Assembly: GCF_029223195.1 (NCBI RefSeq)
Contig: NZ_JARHUF010000001.1
Coordinates: 451,603-515,602 of the forward strand
DNA: 64,000 nucleotides
Direction: 5' to 3'
Origin: Vibrio sp. CAU 1672
GTDB taxonomy: Bacteria > Pseudomonadota > Gammaproteobacteria > Enterobacterales > Vibrionaceae
Positions within the stretch are counted from its first letter, which is position 1; each line of letters starts with the position of its first letter. Under the pieces are notes generated by a model. It did no database searches and was not told the origin of the DNA. It saw only the letters and a program-made list of their open reading frames with translations. The position numbers were made by a program, and so were the translations under genes. This document shows, piece by piece, positions 9,874-23,691 of this stretch.

Positions 9874-10563
9874 TTACTCTGCCACGTTCAGCAGCGGTTC
9901 AACATTAATGTACTTGCCCAGATCTTTGCGTTTGGCACTCGGGACGTACGGAATTTCACCTAACTTAGGTGCGTCGATACGTTGTTCCAGCATCTCAATG
10001 ATCTCGGCATAGTGTTCCGTGCCCGGGTTCACGCGGTTAGCAACCCACCCCACTAGATTCAGGCCATCCGACTTAATGACCTCAGCGGTTAGCATCGCAT
10101 GGCTCAAACAACCTAATTTGATCCCCACGACCAGAACCACCGGCAATTTCTCTTGCTCAACCCAGCTAGCAAGCCCGTCAGTATCGGAAACAGGTACACG
10201 CCAACCACCGGCCCCTTCAACCAATACGATATCAGCACACTCTTTATGATGGGCTAATTTTTCACTTAATACCTGAAATTCGACTTCAACGTGATCATGT
10301 TTGGCCGCTATATGAGGAGAAGATGGCAACGACAACGCGTAAGGGTTAACATCCTCATAGGCAGCCTCCACCGTCGCCGCTTTTTGCAAATGAAGCGCGT
10401 CAGAGTTACGCCATCCTTCGGGTGTCTTTTCGCTTCCTGCAGCCACTGGTTTATAGCCTATCGTGCTCAAACCTTTTTCAGCAAGTGCTTGTAAAATGGC
10501 TTTTGAGGCCACCGTTTTTCCTACATCAGTATCCGTACCAGCAATAAAAAATGCATCAATCAT
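9874..10563 (-). CDS. bioD: Dethiobiotin synthetase
   Basis: BioD closes the ureido ring of dethiobiotin from DAPA, CO2 and ATP. The P-loop GTDTDVGKT is at residues 9-17 of a 229-residue protein (usual length about 225-230), with [10 protein letters not shown] further on. The frame extends to 10584, but ATG at 10563 ([11 protein letters not shown]) fits the family N-terminus and overlaps the bioC stop as ATGA, a sign of translational coupling. Last gene of bioBFCD. Confidence 0.96.
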   Translation of the reverse strand: MIDAFFIAGTDTDVGKTVASKAILQALAEKGLSTIGYKPVAAGSEKTPEGWRNSDALHLQKAATVEAAYEDVNPYALSLPSSPHIAAKHDHVEVEFQVLSEKLAHHKECADIVLVEGAGGWRVPVSDTDGLASWVEQEKLPVVLVVGIKLGCLSHAMLTAEVIKSDGLNLVGWVANRVNPGTEHYAEIIEMLEQRIDAPKLGEIPYVPSAKRKDLGKYINVEPLLNVAE

Positions 10564-11366
10564 AGATGTATGACTCCAAAACAAACCTGATAACTTGCAG
10601 GTAGAAGACCTTGATTATTCTTGAATGTTTGGTACTCACGCTCAACTTGCAACAGCACTCGACGACTGGTCAGACCCTGTGAGCGGCCGCTTACGTGGTT
10701 TGCACCAATCCCCTTGAGATCGCGCATCACTTTAAACGCGGATTCGTACCAAACTGTGATGGTGTTCAAGTCTAGTTGATGGCCATGGCAACGAGCTTGC
10801 GCTAACGCAATTTTTACCTGATTGTGAGTAATAAAGTTATTCACGTGTTGATATGCATCAATTTTTCCCCAGGCCCGGCGGAGCTCCGCTAATGAGCCGT
10901 CCAACAGCGTGGTAAACAGCACCCGCCCGCCTGGCTTGACCACGCGACGCATTTCATTGAGCGCGACACTGAGATCCGCGCACCATTGCAATGCCAGGTT
11001 GGAAAACACGTAATCAAAGCTGTTATCGGCAAACGGCAGCTTCTCAGCATCAGCAATGCGGTACAACATACCGGTGGTTCCACAACGCTCCTGCGCTTTA
11101 TCCAACATGGCCTGCGAAATGTCACCACACACGACCTGTGCACCTCTGGCGCGTAAAGCGGCGGAACAATACCCCGTGCCACAGCCCAGATCCAGTATCG
11201 TGTTTCCGCTCAGATCTTGTGGCAGCCTCGCTAATAGACGTTCGCCAACATCACGCTGAAATGCCGCGTGCTGGTCATAAGATTGCGCAGCTTTACCAAA
11301 CGAAGAAGCGATAGCCGCTTTGTCCTGATAACCTGCAGTGCTGATTTGCAACTCGGCGGAACTCAT
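10560..11366 (-). CDS. bioC: Malonyl-[acyl-carrier protein] O-methyltransferase
   Basis: BioC methylates the free carboxyl of malonyl-ACP so that the fatty-acid machinery can build pimeloyl-ACP methyl ester. The 268-residue protein has SAM motif I ([15 protein letters not shown]), [24 protein letters not shown] and the post-motif GGRVLFTT. The partner esterase BioH is not in the window; in vibrios it normally lies elsewhere. The start overlaps the bioF stop by four bases. Confidence 0.95.
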   Translation of the reverse strand: MSSAELQISTAGYQDKAAIASSFGKAAQSYDQHAAFQRDVGERLLARLPQDLSGNTILDLGCGTGYCSAALRARGAQVVCGDISQAMLDKAQERCGTTGMLYRIADAEKLPFADNSFDYVFSNLALQWCADLSVALNEMRRVVKPGGRVLFTTLLDGSLAELRRAWGKIDAYQHVNNFITHNQVKIALAQARCHGHQLDLNTITVWYESAFKVMRDLKGIGANHVSGRSQGLTSRRVLLQVEREYQTFKNNQGLLPASYQVCFGVIHL

Positions 11367-12517
11367 TCATCTTCTCCTAAAACCTGTTTTAATCCATTCG
11401 ACAACATAGTTAACTGCTGCTTATTATGATTCGCTGTTAAGGTAATCCGGAGTCGCGAGGTGCCCTGAGGTACGGTAGGAGGACGGATTGCCGTTAGCCA
11501 TATCCCCTGTTGCCTGATCTTTTCGCCAATGCTGACGGCCCGATCCGGGTCACCGATCATAAATGGCTTGATCGGTGTTTCACTATTCACGTAGCCCTTT
11601 AAGCCATGCATCATTTCATGATAGTGAGCACTTAGCTCAGCCAGCTTTTCCCGGCGCCAGTGCTGGGTTTGGATCATGTAAACGGCATGGGTCAGCGCAA
11701 ATGCCTGGGAAGGAGGCATCGCGGTCGAGTAGACATGATGGCGGGCAAACTGGGTCAGATAGTCACCAACAGCGGCGTCACACAGGATGGCAGCCCCTGA
11801 CAGTCCAAACGCTTTACCAAAAGTCACTACCAGCAAATCAGGTTTAACTCCGCTGGCTTCGCAACTGCCGCCCCCCGATGCGCCCAGCACACCGATGCCA
11901 TGGGCATCATCAACCACCAGCCAGGCATGATGTGCCGCAGCGCTGCGGGCGATTTCTGCCAGTGGGGCCCGGTCACCATCCATACTGAACACCCCTTCCG
12001 TTACCACCAGGGTGTCTGTTTCGGAGCGGTACAGCTTATTGAGATGAGTGACGTCGTTGTGTTTGAAACGTTTCATGCTCGCGGGACACAATGCACCGGC
12101 TTCCATCAATGAGGCATGGTTGAGGCGATCCTGTAACAGCAGGTCGGACTTTTCCAGCAAACTAAACAGTAGCGCTTGATTGGCACTGAAGCCGGAGCCA
12201 AACAACACAGCGCGCTCATAGCCTAACCACTGGGTCAATGCCGCTTCCAGGTTACTGTGCGCCGGGCTAAACCCGGTGACCATCGGCGAGGCTCCGCTGC
12301 CACTGCCATACACACTCAGACCCTGCTGCCATGCACGTAACAGCTCCTGATCATTCGCCAGCCCGAGATAATCATTACTGGAAAAATTAATCAGGCGCTT
12401 GCTGTTGTACTCCAGTATCGATTGATTACCAGACAATACCACATTGAGACGACGATTCAGCCCCTGCTGCTTTCGCTTGGCAAGGGCTGACTCAATACGG
12501 GACTTAAAGGCTGGCAT
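11363..12517 (-). CDS. bioF: 8-amino-7-oxononanoate synthase
   Basis: BioF is a PLP enzyme that condenses pimeloyl-ACP/CoA with L-alanine. ATG at 12517 ([12 protein letters not shown]) gives 384 residues, the standard length; the frame is open to 12556 but that part is inside bioB. Characteristic blocks are [10 protein letters not shown], the [10 protein letters not shown] strand and the PLP lysine in [14 protein letters not shown]. It overlaps the end of bioB by 14 bases. Confidence 0.96.
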   Translation of the reverse strand: MPAFKSRIESALAKRKQQGLNRRLNVVLSGNQSILEYNSKRLINFSSNDYLGLANDQELLRAWQQGLSVYGSGSGASPMVTGFSPAHSNLEAALTQWLGYERAVLFGSGFSANQALLFSLLEKSDLLLQDRLNHASLMEAGALCPASMKRFKHNDVTHLNKLYRSETDTLVVTEGVFSMDGDRAPLAEIARSAAAHHAWLVVDDAHGIGVLGASGGGSCEASGVKPDLLVVTFGKAFGLSGAAILCDAAVGDYLTQFARHHVYSTAMPPSQAFALTHAVYMIQTQHWRREKLAELSAHYHEMMHGLKGYVNSETPIKPFMIGDPDRAVSIGEKIRQQGIWLTAIRPPTVPQGTSRLRITLTANHNKQQLTMLSNGLKQVLGEDE

Positions 12518-13556
12518 CGTAGAACAAATCGTCTTTACCCGGACGGGCTGCCACACGCTCCACTACACGATCGAGCAGTTCATTCTCTTCCACTTCATCC
12601 GGCTTTTGGCTCACTTGCTGGCTGTTGATTCCCAGCTTGTTAAACAACATCATATCTTTGTCTTCCGACGGGTTCGGCGTAGTCAGCAGTTTGCAGCCGT
12701 AAAAGATAGAGTTTGCCCCGGCCATAAAACACAAGGTTTGCATCTGCTCATTCATGTTTTCCCGTCCCGCCGACAAACGTACCGAGGACTGCGGCATCAT
12801 GATACGCGCGATGGCGATCAGGCGAATAAAGTCGAACGGCTCCACATCATCGACCTCTTCAAGCGGGGTACCTTTGACTTTGACCAGCATATTGATCGGC
12901 ACACTTTCCGGGTGGGTTGGCAGGTTTGCCAGTTCGACCAATAACCCGGCCCGATCATTAGCGCTTTCACCCATACCGATAATGCCGCCAGAGCAGATCT
13001 TCATCCCCGCATCACGGACATGAGACAAGGTATCTAAACGATCCTGATAGGTGCGGGTGGTAATGATATTGCCGTAGAACTCAGGTGAAGTATCAAGGTT
13101 GTGGTTATAGTAATCCAGACCAGCCTCAGCCAGTTGCTTGGCCTGGCCGGGCGTCAGCATCCCCAAGGTCATACACGTTTCTAGCCCCATACCTTTCACG
13201 CCTTTGATCATGTCGGTTAAATGCGGCATGTCACGCTCTTTCGGGTTCTTCCACGCCGCCCCCATACAGAATCGCGTCGAACCGGCATTTTTGGCTTTTT
13301 GTGCCGCATCCAACACGCGCTCGACTTCCATCAGACGCTCTTTTTCAATGTCAGTGGTATATCGGGCACTTTGCGGACAGTACTTACAGTCTTCCGGGCA
13401 GGCACCGGTCTTGATCGACAGTAGTGTGCTGACTTGAACATGGTTGGTTTGTTGGTATTGACGGTGAACAAGCTGCGCTTCAAACAGAAGATCCATGAAT
13501 GGTTTTTCCATTAGCTCGCGCACTTCAGCATGCGTCCAGTTATGACGAACTTCCAC
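12504..13556 (-). CDS. bioB: Biotin synthase
   Basis: BioB is a radical SAM enzyme that inserts sulfur into dethiobiotin. The cluster motif CPEDCKYC (CX3CX2C) is present, and the conserved blocks for the auxiliary [2Fe-2S] cluster are intact ([23 protein letters not shown]). The start chosen is GTG at 13556 (VEVRHNW), which has AAAGGA at good spacing and gives the usual 350 residues; an upstream in-frame GTG at 13574 lacks such a site. First gene of the minus-strand bioBFCD operon, divergent from bioA across a BirA-type operator. Confidence 0.96.
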   Translation of the reverse strand: MEVRHNWTHAEVRELMEKPFMDLLFEAQLVHRQYQQTNHVQVSTLLSIKTGACPEDCKYCPQSARYTTDIEKERLMEVERVLDAAQKAKNAGSTRFCMGAAWKNPKERDMPHLTDMIKGVKGMGLETCMTLGMLTPGQAKQLAEAGLDYYNHNLDTSPEFYGNIITTRTYQDRLDTLSHVRDAGMKICSGGIIGMGESANDRAGLLVELANLPTHPESVPINMLVKVKGTPLEEVDDVEPFDFIRLIAIARIMMPQSSVRLSAGRENMNEQMQTLCFMAGANSIFYGCKLLTTPNPSEDKDMMLFNKLGINSQQVSQKPDEVEENELLDRVVERVAARPGKDDLFYDASL

Positions 13557-13584
13557 GTGTATTCCTTTGGTCACTTTTTTTGTA

Positions 13585-13666
13585 GTGTTGACAGTCTACT
13601 AAGTCTCGATAAACTGTCAACACAACATAAGACCACAAGGTTTACATCTGATTAATATGTAAACCT
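13585..13666. promoter_or_regulatory. Divergent bioB/bioA control region with BirA-type operator
   Basis: The BirA consensus is TTGTAAACC-N16-GGTTTACAA. At 13614-13647 stands CTGTCAACA-N16-GGTTTACAT, with correct order and spacing and good half-site matches. Two further perfect inverted repeats frame it: GTGTTGACAG (13585-13594) / CTGTCAACAC (13614-13623), and AAGGTTTACAT (13637-13647) / ATGTAAACCTT (13658-13668). TTGACA at 13588-13593 with TAAACT at 13610-13615 could be the bioA promoter. BirA with biotinyl-AMP is expected to repress both directions. Confidence 0.75.
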
Positions 13667-13687
13667 TATCTATTATTGGAAACGAAC

Positions 13688-14965
13688 ATGGATCTCGCCT
13701 TCGACCGCCAGCACATCTGGCATCCTTACACTTCTACGCTGACACCTCTGACCTGCTACCCGGTCATCTCCGCAAATGGTGTTCACATTAAACTTGAGGA
13801 CGAAACAGAGCTGGTCGATGGCATGTCTTCATGGTGGTCGGCGATCCATGGCTACAATCACCCTCACTTAAATCAGGCAGCACATCAGCAAATTGATCAG
13901 GTCACCCACGTGATGTTTGGCGGCATTACCCACCAACCCGCGATCAGTTTGTGTAAAAAGCTACTGTCTCTGGCCCCTGACAATCTCGAACACGTTTTCC
14001 TGGCCGACTCCGGCTCCGTAGCGGTGGAAGTAAGCCTCAAAATGGCACTGCAGTACTGGCATGCCAAAGGTGAGCGCCGGCCCAAATTCCTGACTCTGCG
14101 CCATGGCTATCATGGTGACACTTTTGCCGCGATGTCAGTGACCGATCCAGACAACTCCATGCACTCACTCTACAAAGGCTTTCTGCCGGAACATGTTTTT
14201 GCACAGTCACCAACTTGTGGTTACTGGGATGAATGGAAACCACACGATCTGGCGGATTTCACCCAGAAATTAGAACAGCACCATCACGAGCTGGCCGCGG
14301 TGATCCTTGAGCCTATTGTTCAGGGCGCCGGGGGGATGCGCATCTACCACCCAGAGTTCCTCAAAGGCGTGCGCGCATTGTGTGACAAACATGGCTTATT
14401 GTTGATTGCTGACGAAATCGCAACCGGATTTGGCCGCACAGGTAAGCTATTTGCCTGTGACCATGCTGATGTTCAGCCAGACATCCTCTGTGTGGGTAAA
14501 GCTCTGACCGGGGGTTACATGACCTTATCTGCGACACTGGCCAGCAAGCACGTTGCAGATACAGTATGCGGTGGCGAAGCTGGCTGCTTTATGCACGGGC
14601 CAACCTTCATGGGTAATCCACTTGCGTGCGCAGTAGCGACTGCGAGTTTAGAACTCCTCGAACGAGGAGAGTGGCAGCAACAAACCAAACAAATCGAAAC
14701 ACTGTTCTCTGAGCTACTTCCAAAGCTAGCAAAATACGATTTAGTCAAACATACCCGCTGGCTTGGCGCAATCGGTGTGGTGGAAACTCACCGCCCGGCC
14801 AACATGGAAGTCATCCAAGGGTTATTTGTAGAACACGGGGTATGGATTCGCCCATTCGGCAAACTCATTTACATGATGCCACCGTTTATCAGCCAACCTG
14901 AGCACATCGAACAGCTGGTTGACGCCATTGAAGCCGCGCTGCAAAATCCAGCCTGTTTTCAGTAA
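13688..14965 (+). CDS. bioA: Adenosylmethionine-8-amino-7-oxononanoate aminotransferase
   Basis: BioA is a class III PLP aminotransferase that converts KAPA to DAPA, with SAM as amino donor. ATG at 13688 (MDLAFDRQHIWHPYTS) gives 425 residues; the in-frame TTG at 13676 is less likely. Seen in the sequence: GMSSWWSAIHGYNHP, DSGSVAVEVSLKMA, LIADEIATGFGRTG and the PLP lysine in VGKALTGGYM. It is transcribed away from bioBFCD and followed by a terminator. Confidence 0.97.
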   Translation: MDLAFDRQHIWHPYTSTLTPLTCYPVISANGVHIKLEDETELVDGMSSWWSAIHGYNHPHLNQAAHQQIDQVTHVMFGGITHQPAISLCKKLLSLAPDNLEHVFLADSGSVAVEVSLKMALQYWHAKGERRPKFLTLRHGYHGDTFAAMSVTDPDNSMHSLYKGFLPEHVFAQSPTCGYWDEWKPHDLADFTQKLEQHHHELAAVILEPIVQGAGGMRIYHPEFLKGVRALCDKHGLLLIADEIATGFGRTGKLFACDHADVQPDILCVGKALTGGYMTLSATLASKHVADTVCGGEAGCFMHGPTFMGNPLACAVATASLELLERGEWQQQTKQIETLFSELLPKLAKYDLVKHTRWLGAIGVVETHRPANMEVIQGLFVEHGVWIRPFGKLIYMMPPFISQPEHIEQLVDAIEAALQNPACFQ

Positions 14966-14988
14966 CAGTCACTTCAATAGCCAATAAA

Positions 14989-15012
14989 AAACCCAGCTCA
15001 AGAGCTGGGTTT
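14989..15012. terminator. Bidirectional terminator between bioA and serS
   Basis: Perfect 11-base stem AAACCCAGCTC (14989-14999) / GAGCTGGGTTT (15002-15012). An A-run before and T after allow it to end both bioA (plus) and the serS transcript (minus). Confidence 0.85.
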
Positions 15013-15035
15013 CTACAATTGAAATGGTCAATCAA

Positions 15036-17785
<2,750 letters not shown>

Positions 17786-17791
17786 GACCAA

Positions 17792-18418
17792 TTAGTTCCT
17801 TTGATCATCTACTTCCACACCATTGGGTACCGTAAAGGTGAACCGGGCCGGATCAGGTTTGCCAAGTTTCACGTTGCGAAATGAGAACAAACTCTGTTGC
17901 CCGTCTTGTTCAATGACGTTAAAGCCCTTCACCACACCCTTTGCATCGATATTAATCTGAAACTGGCCTTGAGTAGAATCTACCGCCGTCGGGACCAGAG
18001 TGAACTGATCACCTTGCTGCGACACGCGATAATTGTCCCAGTCACTGGTGCGGTTACGAGTCAGCAGGACAAACGGGGTTTGTTCGGTCGCTTGCTCTTG
18101 CCAGTAAATACTCACCTGCTCAATGAAAGGGCTGTAGTACCAGAGCGTTTTACCGTCAGAGACGAGCAAATTTTCATCCGGAACGGTTGTGCTCCAGCGG
18201 AACAGGCTCGGACGGGCAATTTCAACCGTCCCCTCGCCTTCCATAATGGTCTCCCCTTCAGGACTGATCACCTGCTGGGAAAAATCCGCACTGAACCCAT
18301 CGTTCATCGCCAAACGTTGGCTCAGCTCATCTTTAGGCGATGCCGCCTCAGCCACAGATGCCAGAGAAAGGCTTAAGACAAGTGCTGAGAAAAGCGGAGC
18401 GGAAAACAATTTTTTCAT
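17792..18418 (-). CDS. lolA: Outer-membrane lipoprotein carrier protein LolA
   Basis: LolA shuttles lipoproteins from the LolCDE exporter across the periplasm to LolB. The 208-residue precursor has a clear signal peptide ending at SVAEAA, and the mature part shows [36 protein letters not shown] and [11 protein letters not shown]. It sits between ftsK (62 bases upstream) and rarA, the conserved order in gammaproteobacteria. Confidence 0.96.
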   Translation of the reverse strand: MKKLFSAPLFSALVLSLSLASVAEAASPKDELSQRLAMNDGFSADFSQQVISPEGETIMEGEGTVEIARPSLFRWSTTVPDENLLVSDGKTLWYYSPFIEQVSIYWQEQATEQTPFVLLTRNRTSDWDNYRVSQQGDQFTLVPTAVDSTQGQFQINIDAKGVVKGFNVIEQDGQQSLFSFRNVKLGKPDPARFTFTVPNGVEVDDQRN

Positions 18419-18480
18419 TCAAATACCTACTGTTAAGAACAACTCACCCCAATTTGACTGAGGTGAGGAATACAAGTTCA

Positions 18481-21400
18481 CTAATCTTTTGCCGGAGCCG
18501 GCGCCAGGACTTCACGGTTACCGTTATGCCCAGGTGCACTGACAATGCCTTGCGCTTCAAGCTGCTCAACGATGCGGGCAGCACGGTTATAACCGATTTT
18601 GAAGCGTCGCTGCACTCCGGATACTGAGCCGCGGCGCGATTGCACCACATGCTCCACCACTTGATCAAACAACGGATCGACGTCTTCATCCGCTTCCATT
18701 GTCTCTCCGGGCAGCAGGCTTTCCGGCCCCTGATCGCCACTGATGATCTCTTCAATGTAATTCGGCTTACCGCGGGCTTTCCAGTTGTTCACCACCGCGT
18801 GAACATCATCATCTGATGCAAATGCACCGTGAACACGTGTCGTATGACTTGAGCCCGGCGGCAGGTAGAGCATATCACCCATACCGAGCAGTGATTCTGC
18901 CCCACCCTGATCTAAGATGGTACGTGAATCGGTCTTGGTTGATACGGTAAACGCCACGCGAGTCGGGATGTTGGCTTTGATAAGGCCGGTGATCACGTCC
19001 ACCGACGGCCGCTGGGTCGCCAGGATCAAATGGATCCCCGCCGCCCGCGCTTTCTGCGCCAGACGTGCAATCAGCTCTTCTACCTTTTTACCTACAACCA
19101 TCATCAGGTCGGCAAATTCGTCTACCACCACCACGATGTAAGGCAATTTTTCCAGCAGCGGCGGTTCACTGTCCATACTGTCACCCTCCTGCCAGAATGG
19201 ATCGTGGATGGGGTGACCGGCTTCCGCCGCCATCTTCAGCTTCTCATTAAAGCCTTTCACATTACGTACGCCAAGGGCCGACATCAGTTTGTAACGACGC
19301 TCCATTTCACCGACACACCAGCGCAGTGCGTTGGACGCATCTTTCATGTCCGTAACGACTTCAGAAAGAAGGTGGGGGATGCCTTCGTAAATCGACAGTT
19401 CGAGCATTTTCGGGTCGATCATGATAAAGCGCAGATCTTCCGGCGACGCTTTGTAGAGCATACTCAGGATCATGACGTTGACCCCCACCGACTTACCCGA
19501 ACCTGTGGTACCGGCCACCAGCACATGAGGCATTTTGGCGATATCGGCAATTACAGCTTCACCCGCAATATCCTGACCAAGTACCACCGTCGTTGGTGAC
19601 GTGGCCTGCTCAAACTGCGGGCTGTTAATCACATCAGACAGATAGACGGTCTGTCGGCTCATGTTAGGCAGTTCCAGACCAACATAAGGTTTGCCCGGGA
19701 TCACTTCAACAACACGTACCGCCATCGCAGAGAGTGCGCGCGCCAAATCCATTGAAAGGCCGGAGATACGGCTCACTTTTACACCAGGTGCCAAATCCAG
19801 CTCAAAACGCGTGATGACCGGGCCAGGGTAAATACCCACTACGTCCGCTTTGATCTTGTAATCTGCTAACTTGGTTTCTACCAGGCGTGCCACCTGTTCC
19901 AGCGCATCACGATCAATAAAGTTTTCGCGCTTCTCCGGATGGTACAACAGCTCAAGGGTGGGTAGCGGCTCTGCTGGAACCGGCAGGTTTTCTTCTTGCT
20001 GGACCAGAAACGGGTTCTGCTGTGCGGCAACTTTGGCCTGCGCACCGGCTACCATGTTCTGAAACGCTGCGACATCATCATCTTGTTCTGCGTTCACTTC
20101 TTCAACATCAACCGCCGACTGCGGCTGTTCATCTACAGCAGCCGCCTGAGCAATGGTGTGATTGTCTGGCGTAACCGTTTCAACCGGAACCGTTACCTCG
20201 GCCACATCGTCATCCAGCACATCAAAGTTAGAGATGGTTGGCTCAATATGCTCGCCCGGTAACACCTCGGCCGCAATGTCATCCAGTGCTGCTGAATCCA
20301 GTGTTGGCTCCGCCGGTTGCAGCTTATCGCCTGATGTATCCGGGATTTGCGAAGATTGAATATCAAGATTAACCGACCCGGCTTCTTCCAATGTCGCAGT
20401 TTCTTGCCATGTCGTGGCTTCTTCCCAAACATTGCTGCCAGGGTCTTCAGGTATCTGCTGCGGTGCTTGCTCTTGAGAACCATGAGCCACGTCGGCCCAA
20501 TCGTCCGCCTGGCGGGCAGCCTGTTCGAGCTCTTCAATAGTGACGTTGAGCTGGCGGCTACGTTCGATTGTCGGATCAATCGTGCTAGCCGGTGATGCTG
20601 CCTGGGCGCAGTCTGAAGCCGGCGCTGGATCATCAGTTAACGGCGCCAGCGGGCGTTGCGTTTCAACGGTACTGCCTGCCGAATCATCCACCGAGCCGGA
20701 AGCTGGTATATATATCGGATACTCATGGGCGGGCGGCGTTGTTGTGGCCTCCTCAACATCATAAGCTGTCATATGCGGCAGAGGCTCTTCCTCGTCCTCA
20801 GGCTCTGGACGGCGATCTGCCACGGTATCTTCCACATAATCATCCAGCTGTGGTTCCAGCACTTCTGGTTCACTGCCACGGATTTTATTCGCCAGCGCAG
20901 CCATTAATGCCAACGTAGTGTCACCCAGCCACTCAACAATCGTCAGCCAGGAGATACCACTAAGCAGGGTAAAGCCCGCTCCCCAAAGAAACAACAGAAC
21001 GATCGTGGTGCCCAGCACATTAAATGTCGGCAATGCCAGATTGGAAAGTACATCCCCAACCACGCCGCCAGAGGAGAAGTACCAGATATCGTCAAAGTTG
21101 ATGTCAGCCAGGCCACAGCTGGTAAGGATAAGAATACTCAGGCCGAGTAAACGGGTTCCCCACAGCATTAAATCAATCGGTTCATCTTCACCGCGCTTAC
21201 GACACACCACCCAGGCACCGACGGTAATCAGCACAGGGATCAGATAAGCGAGTGAACCAAAGGTAAAAAACAGGGTATCGGCTAACCAGGCACCCAGCAC
21301 CCCTCCTGCATTATTAATCTCCCCTCCCCAGGCAGTTTGTGACCAGGACGGGTCTGCGGGGCTAAAGGTCAGAAGAGCAATTGCGAGTATTACGGAGCTA

Positions 21401-21519
21401 AGAACGGCAACGATAAAACAGCACTCTTTCAAGCGTTGGAAGCCATTTAGACGTGAAGACTGAGGCTCTTCACTGGTTTTAATTATCGTTTCGACTTTCT
21501 TTGCGTTCTCTTTGAACAT
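18481..21519 (-). CDS. ftsK: DNA translocase FtsK
   Basis: A 1012-residue septal DNA pump for chromosome dimer resolution. The N-terminal fifth holds four to five membrane segments (about residues 30-185). A long acidic, Pro/Gln/Glu-rich linker (about 215-510) follows. The motor domain has Walker A in [13 protein letters not shown] (about 670) and Walker B in [12 protein letters not shown]; the C-terminal gamma winged helix ([19 protein letters not shown]) reads KOPS. The domain order is complete and it is first of the ftsK-lolA-rarA-serS run. The linker is low complexity and normally variable between species. Confidence 0.97.
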   Translation of the reverse strand: MFKENAKKVETIIKTSEEPQSSRLNGFQRLKECCFIVAVLSSVILAIALLTFSPADPSWSQTAWGGEINNAGGVLGAWLADTLFFTFGSLAYLIPVLITVGAWVVCRKRGEDEPIDLMLWGTRLLGLSILILTSCGLADINFDDIWYFSSGGVVGDVLSNLALPTFNVLGTTIVLLFLWGAGFTLLSGISWLTIVEWLGDTTLALMAALANKIRGSEPEVLEPQLDDYVEDTVADRRPEPEDEEEPLPHMTAYDVEEATTTPPAHEYPIYIPASGSVDDSAGSTVETQRPLAPLTDDPAPASDCAQAASPASTIDPTIERSRQLNVTIEELEQAARQADDWADVAHGSQEQAPQQIPEDPGSNVWEEATTWQETATLEEAGSVNLDIQSSQIPDTSGDKLQPAEPTLDSAALDDIAAEVLPGEHIEPTISNFDVLDDDVAEVTVPVETVTPDNHTIAQAAAVDEQPQSAVDVEEVNAEQDDDVAAFQNMVAGAQAKVAAQQNPFLVQQEENLPVPAEPLPTLELLYHPEKRENFIDRDALEQVARLVETKLADYKIKADVVGIYPGPVITRFELDLAPGVKVSRISGLSMDLARALSAMAVRVVEVIPGKPYVGLELPNMSRQTVYLSDVINSPQFEQATSPTTVVLGQDIAGEAVIADIAKMPHVLVAGTTGSGKSVGVNVMILSMLYKASPEDLRFIMIDPKMLELSIYEGIPHLLSEVVTDMKDASNALRWCVGEMERRYKLMSALGVRNVKGFNEKLKMAAEAGHPIHDPFWQEGDSMDSEPPLLEKLPYIVVVVDEFADLMMVVGKKVEELIARLAQKARAAGIHLILATQRPSVDVITGLIKANIPTRVAFTVSTKTDSRTILDQGGAESLLGMGDMLYLPPGSSHTTRVHGAFASDDDVHAVVNNWKARGKPNYIEEIISGDQGPESLLPGETMEADEDVDPLFDQVVEHVVQSRRGSVSGVQRRFKIGYNRAARIVEQLEAQGIVSAPGHNGNREVLAPAPAKD

Positions 21520-21552
21520 AAATCAACTTGAATTTGGAGTGAATGGTAAATA

Positions 21553-21703
21553 ATACCAATCTGCCAGGTATCCGGTCATGAAGAACATTACCCGGTCGGT
21601 GAGCACATCCTTCATTATATCTATAAACCGGCGACCGTTGCTGCGGTACAACACGTGGTTTCCGCACAACGTGCCCGGGACACTGACTTGACGAGATTGG
21701 TAT
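21553..21703. repeat. Possible MITE- or ERIC-like palindromic element
   Basis: In the 303-base gap between ftsK and lrp, ATACCAATCT at 21553-21562 is exactly mirrored by AGATTGGTAT at 21694-21703. The roughly 130 bases between are full of short self-complementary G+C-rich stretches (around CCCGG, ACCGG, CACGTGG) and hold no credible ORF. Size, terminal symmetry and intergenic position resemble small non-autonomous repeats spread in vibrio genomes. Only one copy was found in this window, so the family assignment is a guess. Confidence 0.4.
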
Positions 21704-21716
21704 ATGCAAAAACATT

Positions 21717-21738
21717 CCGAGCGGCCAAAGCCGCTCGG
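21717..21738. terminator. Strong hairpin between ftsK and lrp
   Basis: CCGAGCGGC (21717-21725) pairs perfectly with GCCGCTCGG (21730-21738) over a CAAA loop. A T-run follows on the minus strand, so it may act as a second terminator for lrp or as part of the adjacent repeat element. Confidence 0.55.
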
Positions 21739-21787
21739 TAAATTGATTTAACCATATCAAAGAGAAAAACCCAATTCTTCAATGACA

Positions 21788-21810
21788 AAAGCGGAAGTAT
21801 CTGCCGCTTT
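21788..21810 (-). terminator. Terminator of lrp
   Basis: AAAGCGG (21788-21794) / CCGCTTT (21804-21810) stem, twelve bases after the lrp stop, followed by a short T stretch on the minus strand. Confidence 0.65.
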
Positions 21811-21822
21811 CTTTACAAGAAA

Positions 21823-22317
21823 TTAACGAGTTTTAATCACTAGCTGGTTAGTTTGTTTTACTTCTTCCATTACGACATAAGTTCGCGTGTCATTTACGCC
21901 AGGAAGACGCAGTAACGTATCGCCCAATAGTCGACGGTATGCCCCCATGTCAGATACACGGGTTTTAAGAAGATAGTCGAAGTCACCCGATACCAGATGA
22001 CACTCTTGGATGTCGTCCAGCTTTTGCACCGCTGAGTTAAACTGTTCAAACACGTCTGGAGCACCACGGTTAAGCGTGATTTCCACAAACACCAATAGTG
22101 ATGCGTCGAGGAACTGCGGATTCAACAATGCTGTGTATCCGGTGATATAACCTTGACGCTCTAAACGACGCACACGTTCGAGACACGGCGTCGGAGAAAG
22201 CCCTACACGTTTTGAAAGTTCAACGTTCGAAATACGACCGTCTTTCTGCAATTCATTAAGAATATTGCGATCAATACGGTCAAGCTCCTTGGACGGCTTT
22301 TTATAGTTGTCTGCCAT
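21823..22317 (-). CDS. lrp: Leucine-responsive regulatory protein
   Basis: A 164-residue global regulator, identical in length and nearly in sequence to enterobacterial Lrp. The N-terminal HTH covers LDRIDRNILNELQKDGRISNVELSKRVGLSPTPCLERVRRL (about residues 11-52) and the C-terminal half is the RAM/AsnC ligand-binding domain (VFVEITLNRGAPDVFEQF, SGDFDYLLKTRVSDM). It is divergent from ald with about 155 A+T-rich bases between; in other bacteria Lrp-family proteins control alanine metabolism, so control of ald is plausible. Confidence 0.97.
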   Translation of the reverse strand: MADNYKKPSKELDRIDRNILNELQKDGRISNVELSKRVGLSPTPCLERVRRLERQGYITGYTALLNPQFLDASLLVFVEITLNRGAPDVFEQFNSAVQKLDDIQECHLVSGDFDYLLKTRVSDMGAYRRLLGDTLLRLPGVNDTRTYVVMEEVKQTNQLVIKTR

Positions 22318-22473
22318 TTTTTATTCCACCTTATTACTTCCTTGCAAAAAATTATACTACAACTTTTTAATATTCAGTGCCAAATTTTACAAAAGCATAA
22401 CTATACTAGTTACAAATTCGACAATAACACCCTACCAACAGTTAATACAACCACAATAGAAAGAGGACACAGG

Positions 22474-23598
22474 ATGATCATTGGCGTACCGAAGGAAATC
22501 AAAAACCACGAATATCGTGTGGGTATGATCCCAGCTAGCGTGAGAGAACTTATCTCACATGGTCACCAAGTATATGTTGAGACCAATGCGGGTGCCGGCA
22601 TTGGTTTTTCAGACGATGATTACATCGCTGTAGGCGCATCCATTCTTCCTACTGCTGCTGACGTTTTCGCGAAAGCAGACATGATCGTTAAAGTAAAAGA
22701 ACCCCAAGCTGTTGAGAGAGCAATGCTCAGAGAGGGGCAAATTTTATTTACTTATTTGCACCTAGCACCAGATTTTCCACAAACTGATGAGCTAATCAAG
22801 AGCAAGGCTGTCTGTATAGCCTACGAGACTGTAACAGATAATATGGGTCGTTTGCCACTATTAGCACCAATGTCAGAAGTGGCAGGTCGGATGTCTATCC
22901 AGGCTGGTGCGCAAACTTTGGAGAAATCTCACGGTGGCCGCGGTCTGCTGCTGGGTGGCGTACCCGGTGTTGAGCCAGCAAAAGTCGTCGTCATTGGTGG
23001 CGGTGTAGTAGGCGCTAACGCCGCTCGTATGGCAATCGGTCTGCGCGCCGACGTCACGATTTTAGACCGTAACATCGACACGCTGCGTCGGCTGGATGAA
23101 GAATTCCAGGGCCGTGCAAAAGTTGTTTATTCTACCGCAGGCGCGATCGAAGAGCATGTTCTGTCTGCCGACCTGGTGATCGGAGCAGTATTAATCCCGG
23201 GAGCAGCAGCACCAAAACTGGTCACTAAAGAACACATCGCCAAGATGAAGCCAGGCGCAGCCGTGGTTGATGTCGCCATCGATCAGGGCGGCTGCTTTGA
23301 AACGTCTCACGCAACCACGCACACAGAACCAACGTACGTGGTTGATGATGTCGTGCACTACTGTGTGGCCAACATGCCGGGGGCTGTAGCACGTACATCG
23401 ACGTTTGCGCTGAATAACGCCACCCTGCCATACATTGTGAAGCTAGCCAACAAAGGTTACCGTGATGCCCTACTGGAAGACCAGGGCTTCCTGGAAGGCC
23501 TGAACGTGATTCACGGCAAAGTAACCTGTAAAGAGGTGGCAGACAGCTTTGATCTGGAGTACATCGAACCGGAACAAGCCATCGCGATGTTCAACTAA
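22474..23598 (+). CDS. ald: Alanine dehydrogenase
   Basis: Ald interconverts L-alanine and pyruvate plus ammonia with NAD. The frame is open from 22342, but ATG at 22474 ([18 protein letters not shown]) follows AGAGGACACAGG and gives 374 residues, the standard length. Substrate residues are in the N-terminal blocks and around KVKEPQ; the NAD-binding motif [15 protein letters not shown] and the stretch [17 protein letters not shown] are intact. A terminator follows. Divergence from lrp suggests amino-acid-responsive control. Confidence 0.97.
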   Translation: MIIGVPKEIKNHEYRVGMIPASVRELISHGHQVYVETNAGAGIGFSDDDYIAVGASILPTAADVFAKADMIVKVKEPQAVERAMLREGQILFTYLHLAPDFPQTDELIKSKAVCIAYETVTDNMGRLPLLAPMSEVAGRMSIQAGAQTLEKSHGGRGLLLGGVPGVEPAKVVVIGGGVVGANAARMAIGLRADVTILDRNIDTLRRLDEEFQGRAKVVYSTAGAIEEHVLSADLVIGAVLIPGAAAPKLVTKEHIAKMKPGAAVVDVAIDQGGCFETSHATTHTEPTYVVDDVVHYCVANMPGAVARTSTFALNNATLPYIVKLANKGYRDALLEDQGFLEGLNVIHGKVTCKEVADSFDLEYIEPEQAIAMFN

Positions 23599-23637
23599 CT
23601 GACAATAGACAACACAAATTGTCACGTTTTATTTACA

Positions 23638-23666
23638 AATGCCCACGTGAGAGTGGGCATTTTAAT
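23638..23666 (+). terminator. Terminator after ald
   Basis: AATGCCCAC (23638-23646) / GTGGGCATT (23653-23661), six-base loop, followed by TTAATT; the left flank is A-rich enough to serve the converging methyltransferase gene only weakly. Confidence 0.75.
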
Positions 23667-23691
23667 TAGAGCATTTAGTTATAAAAAAGAA

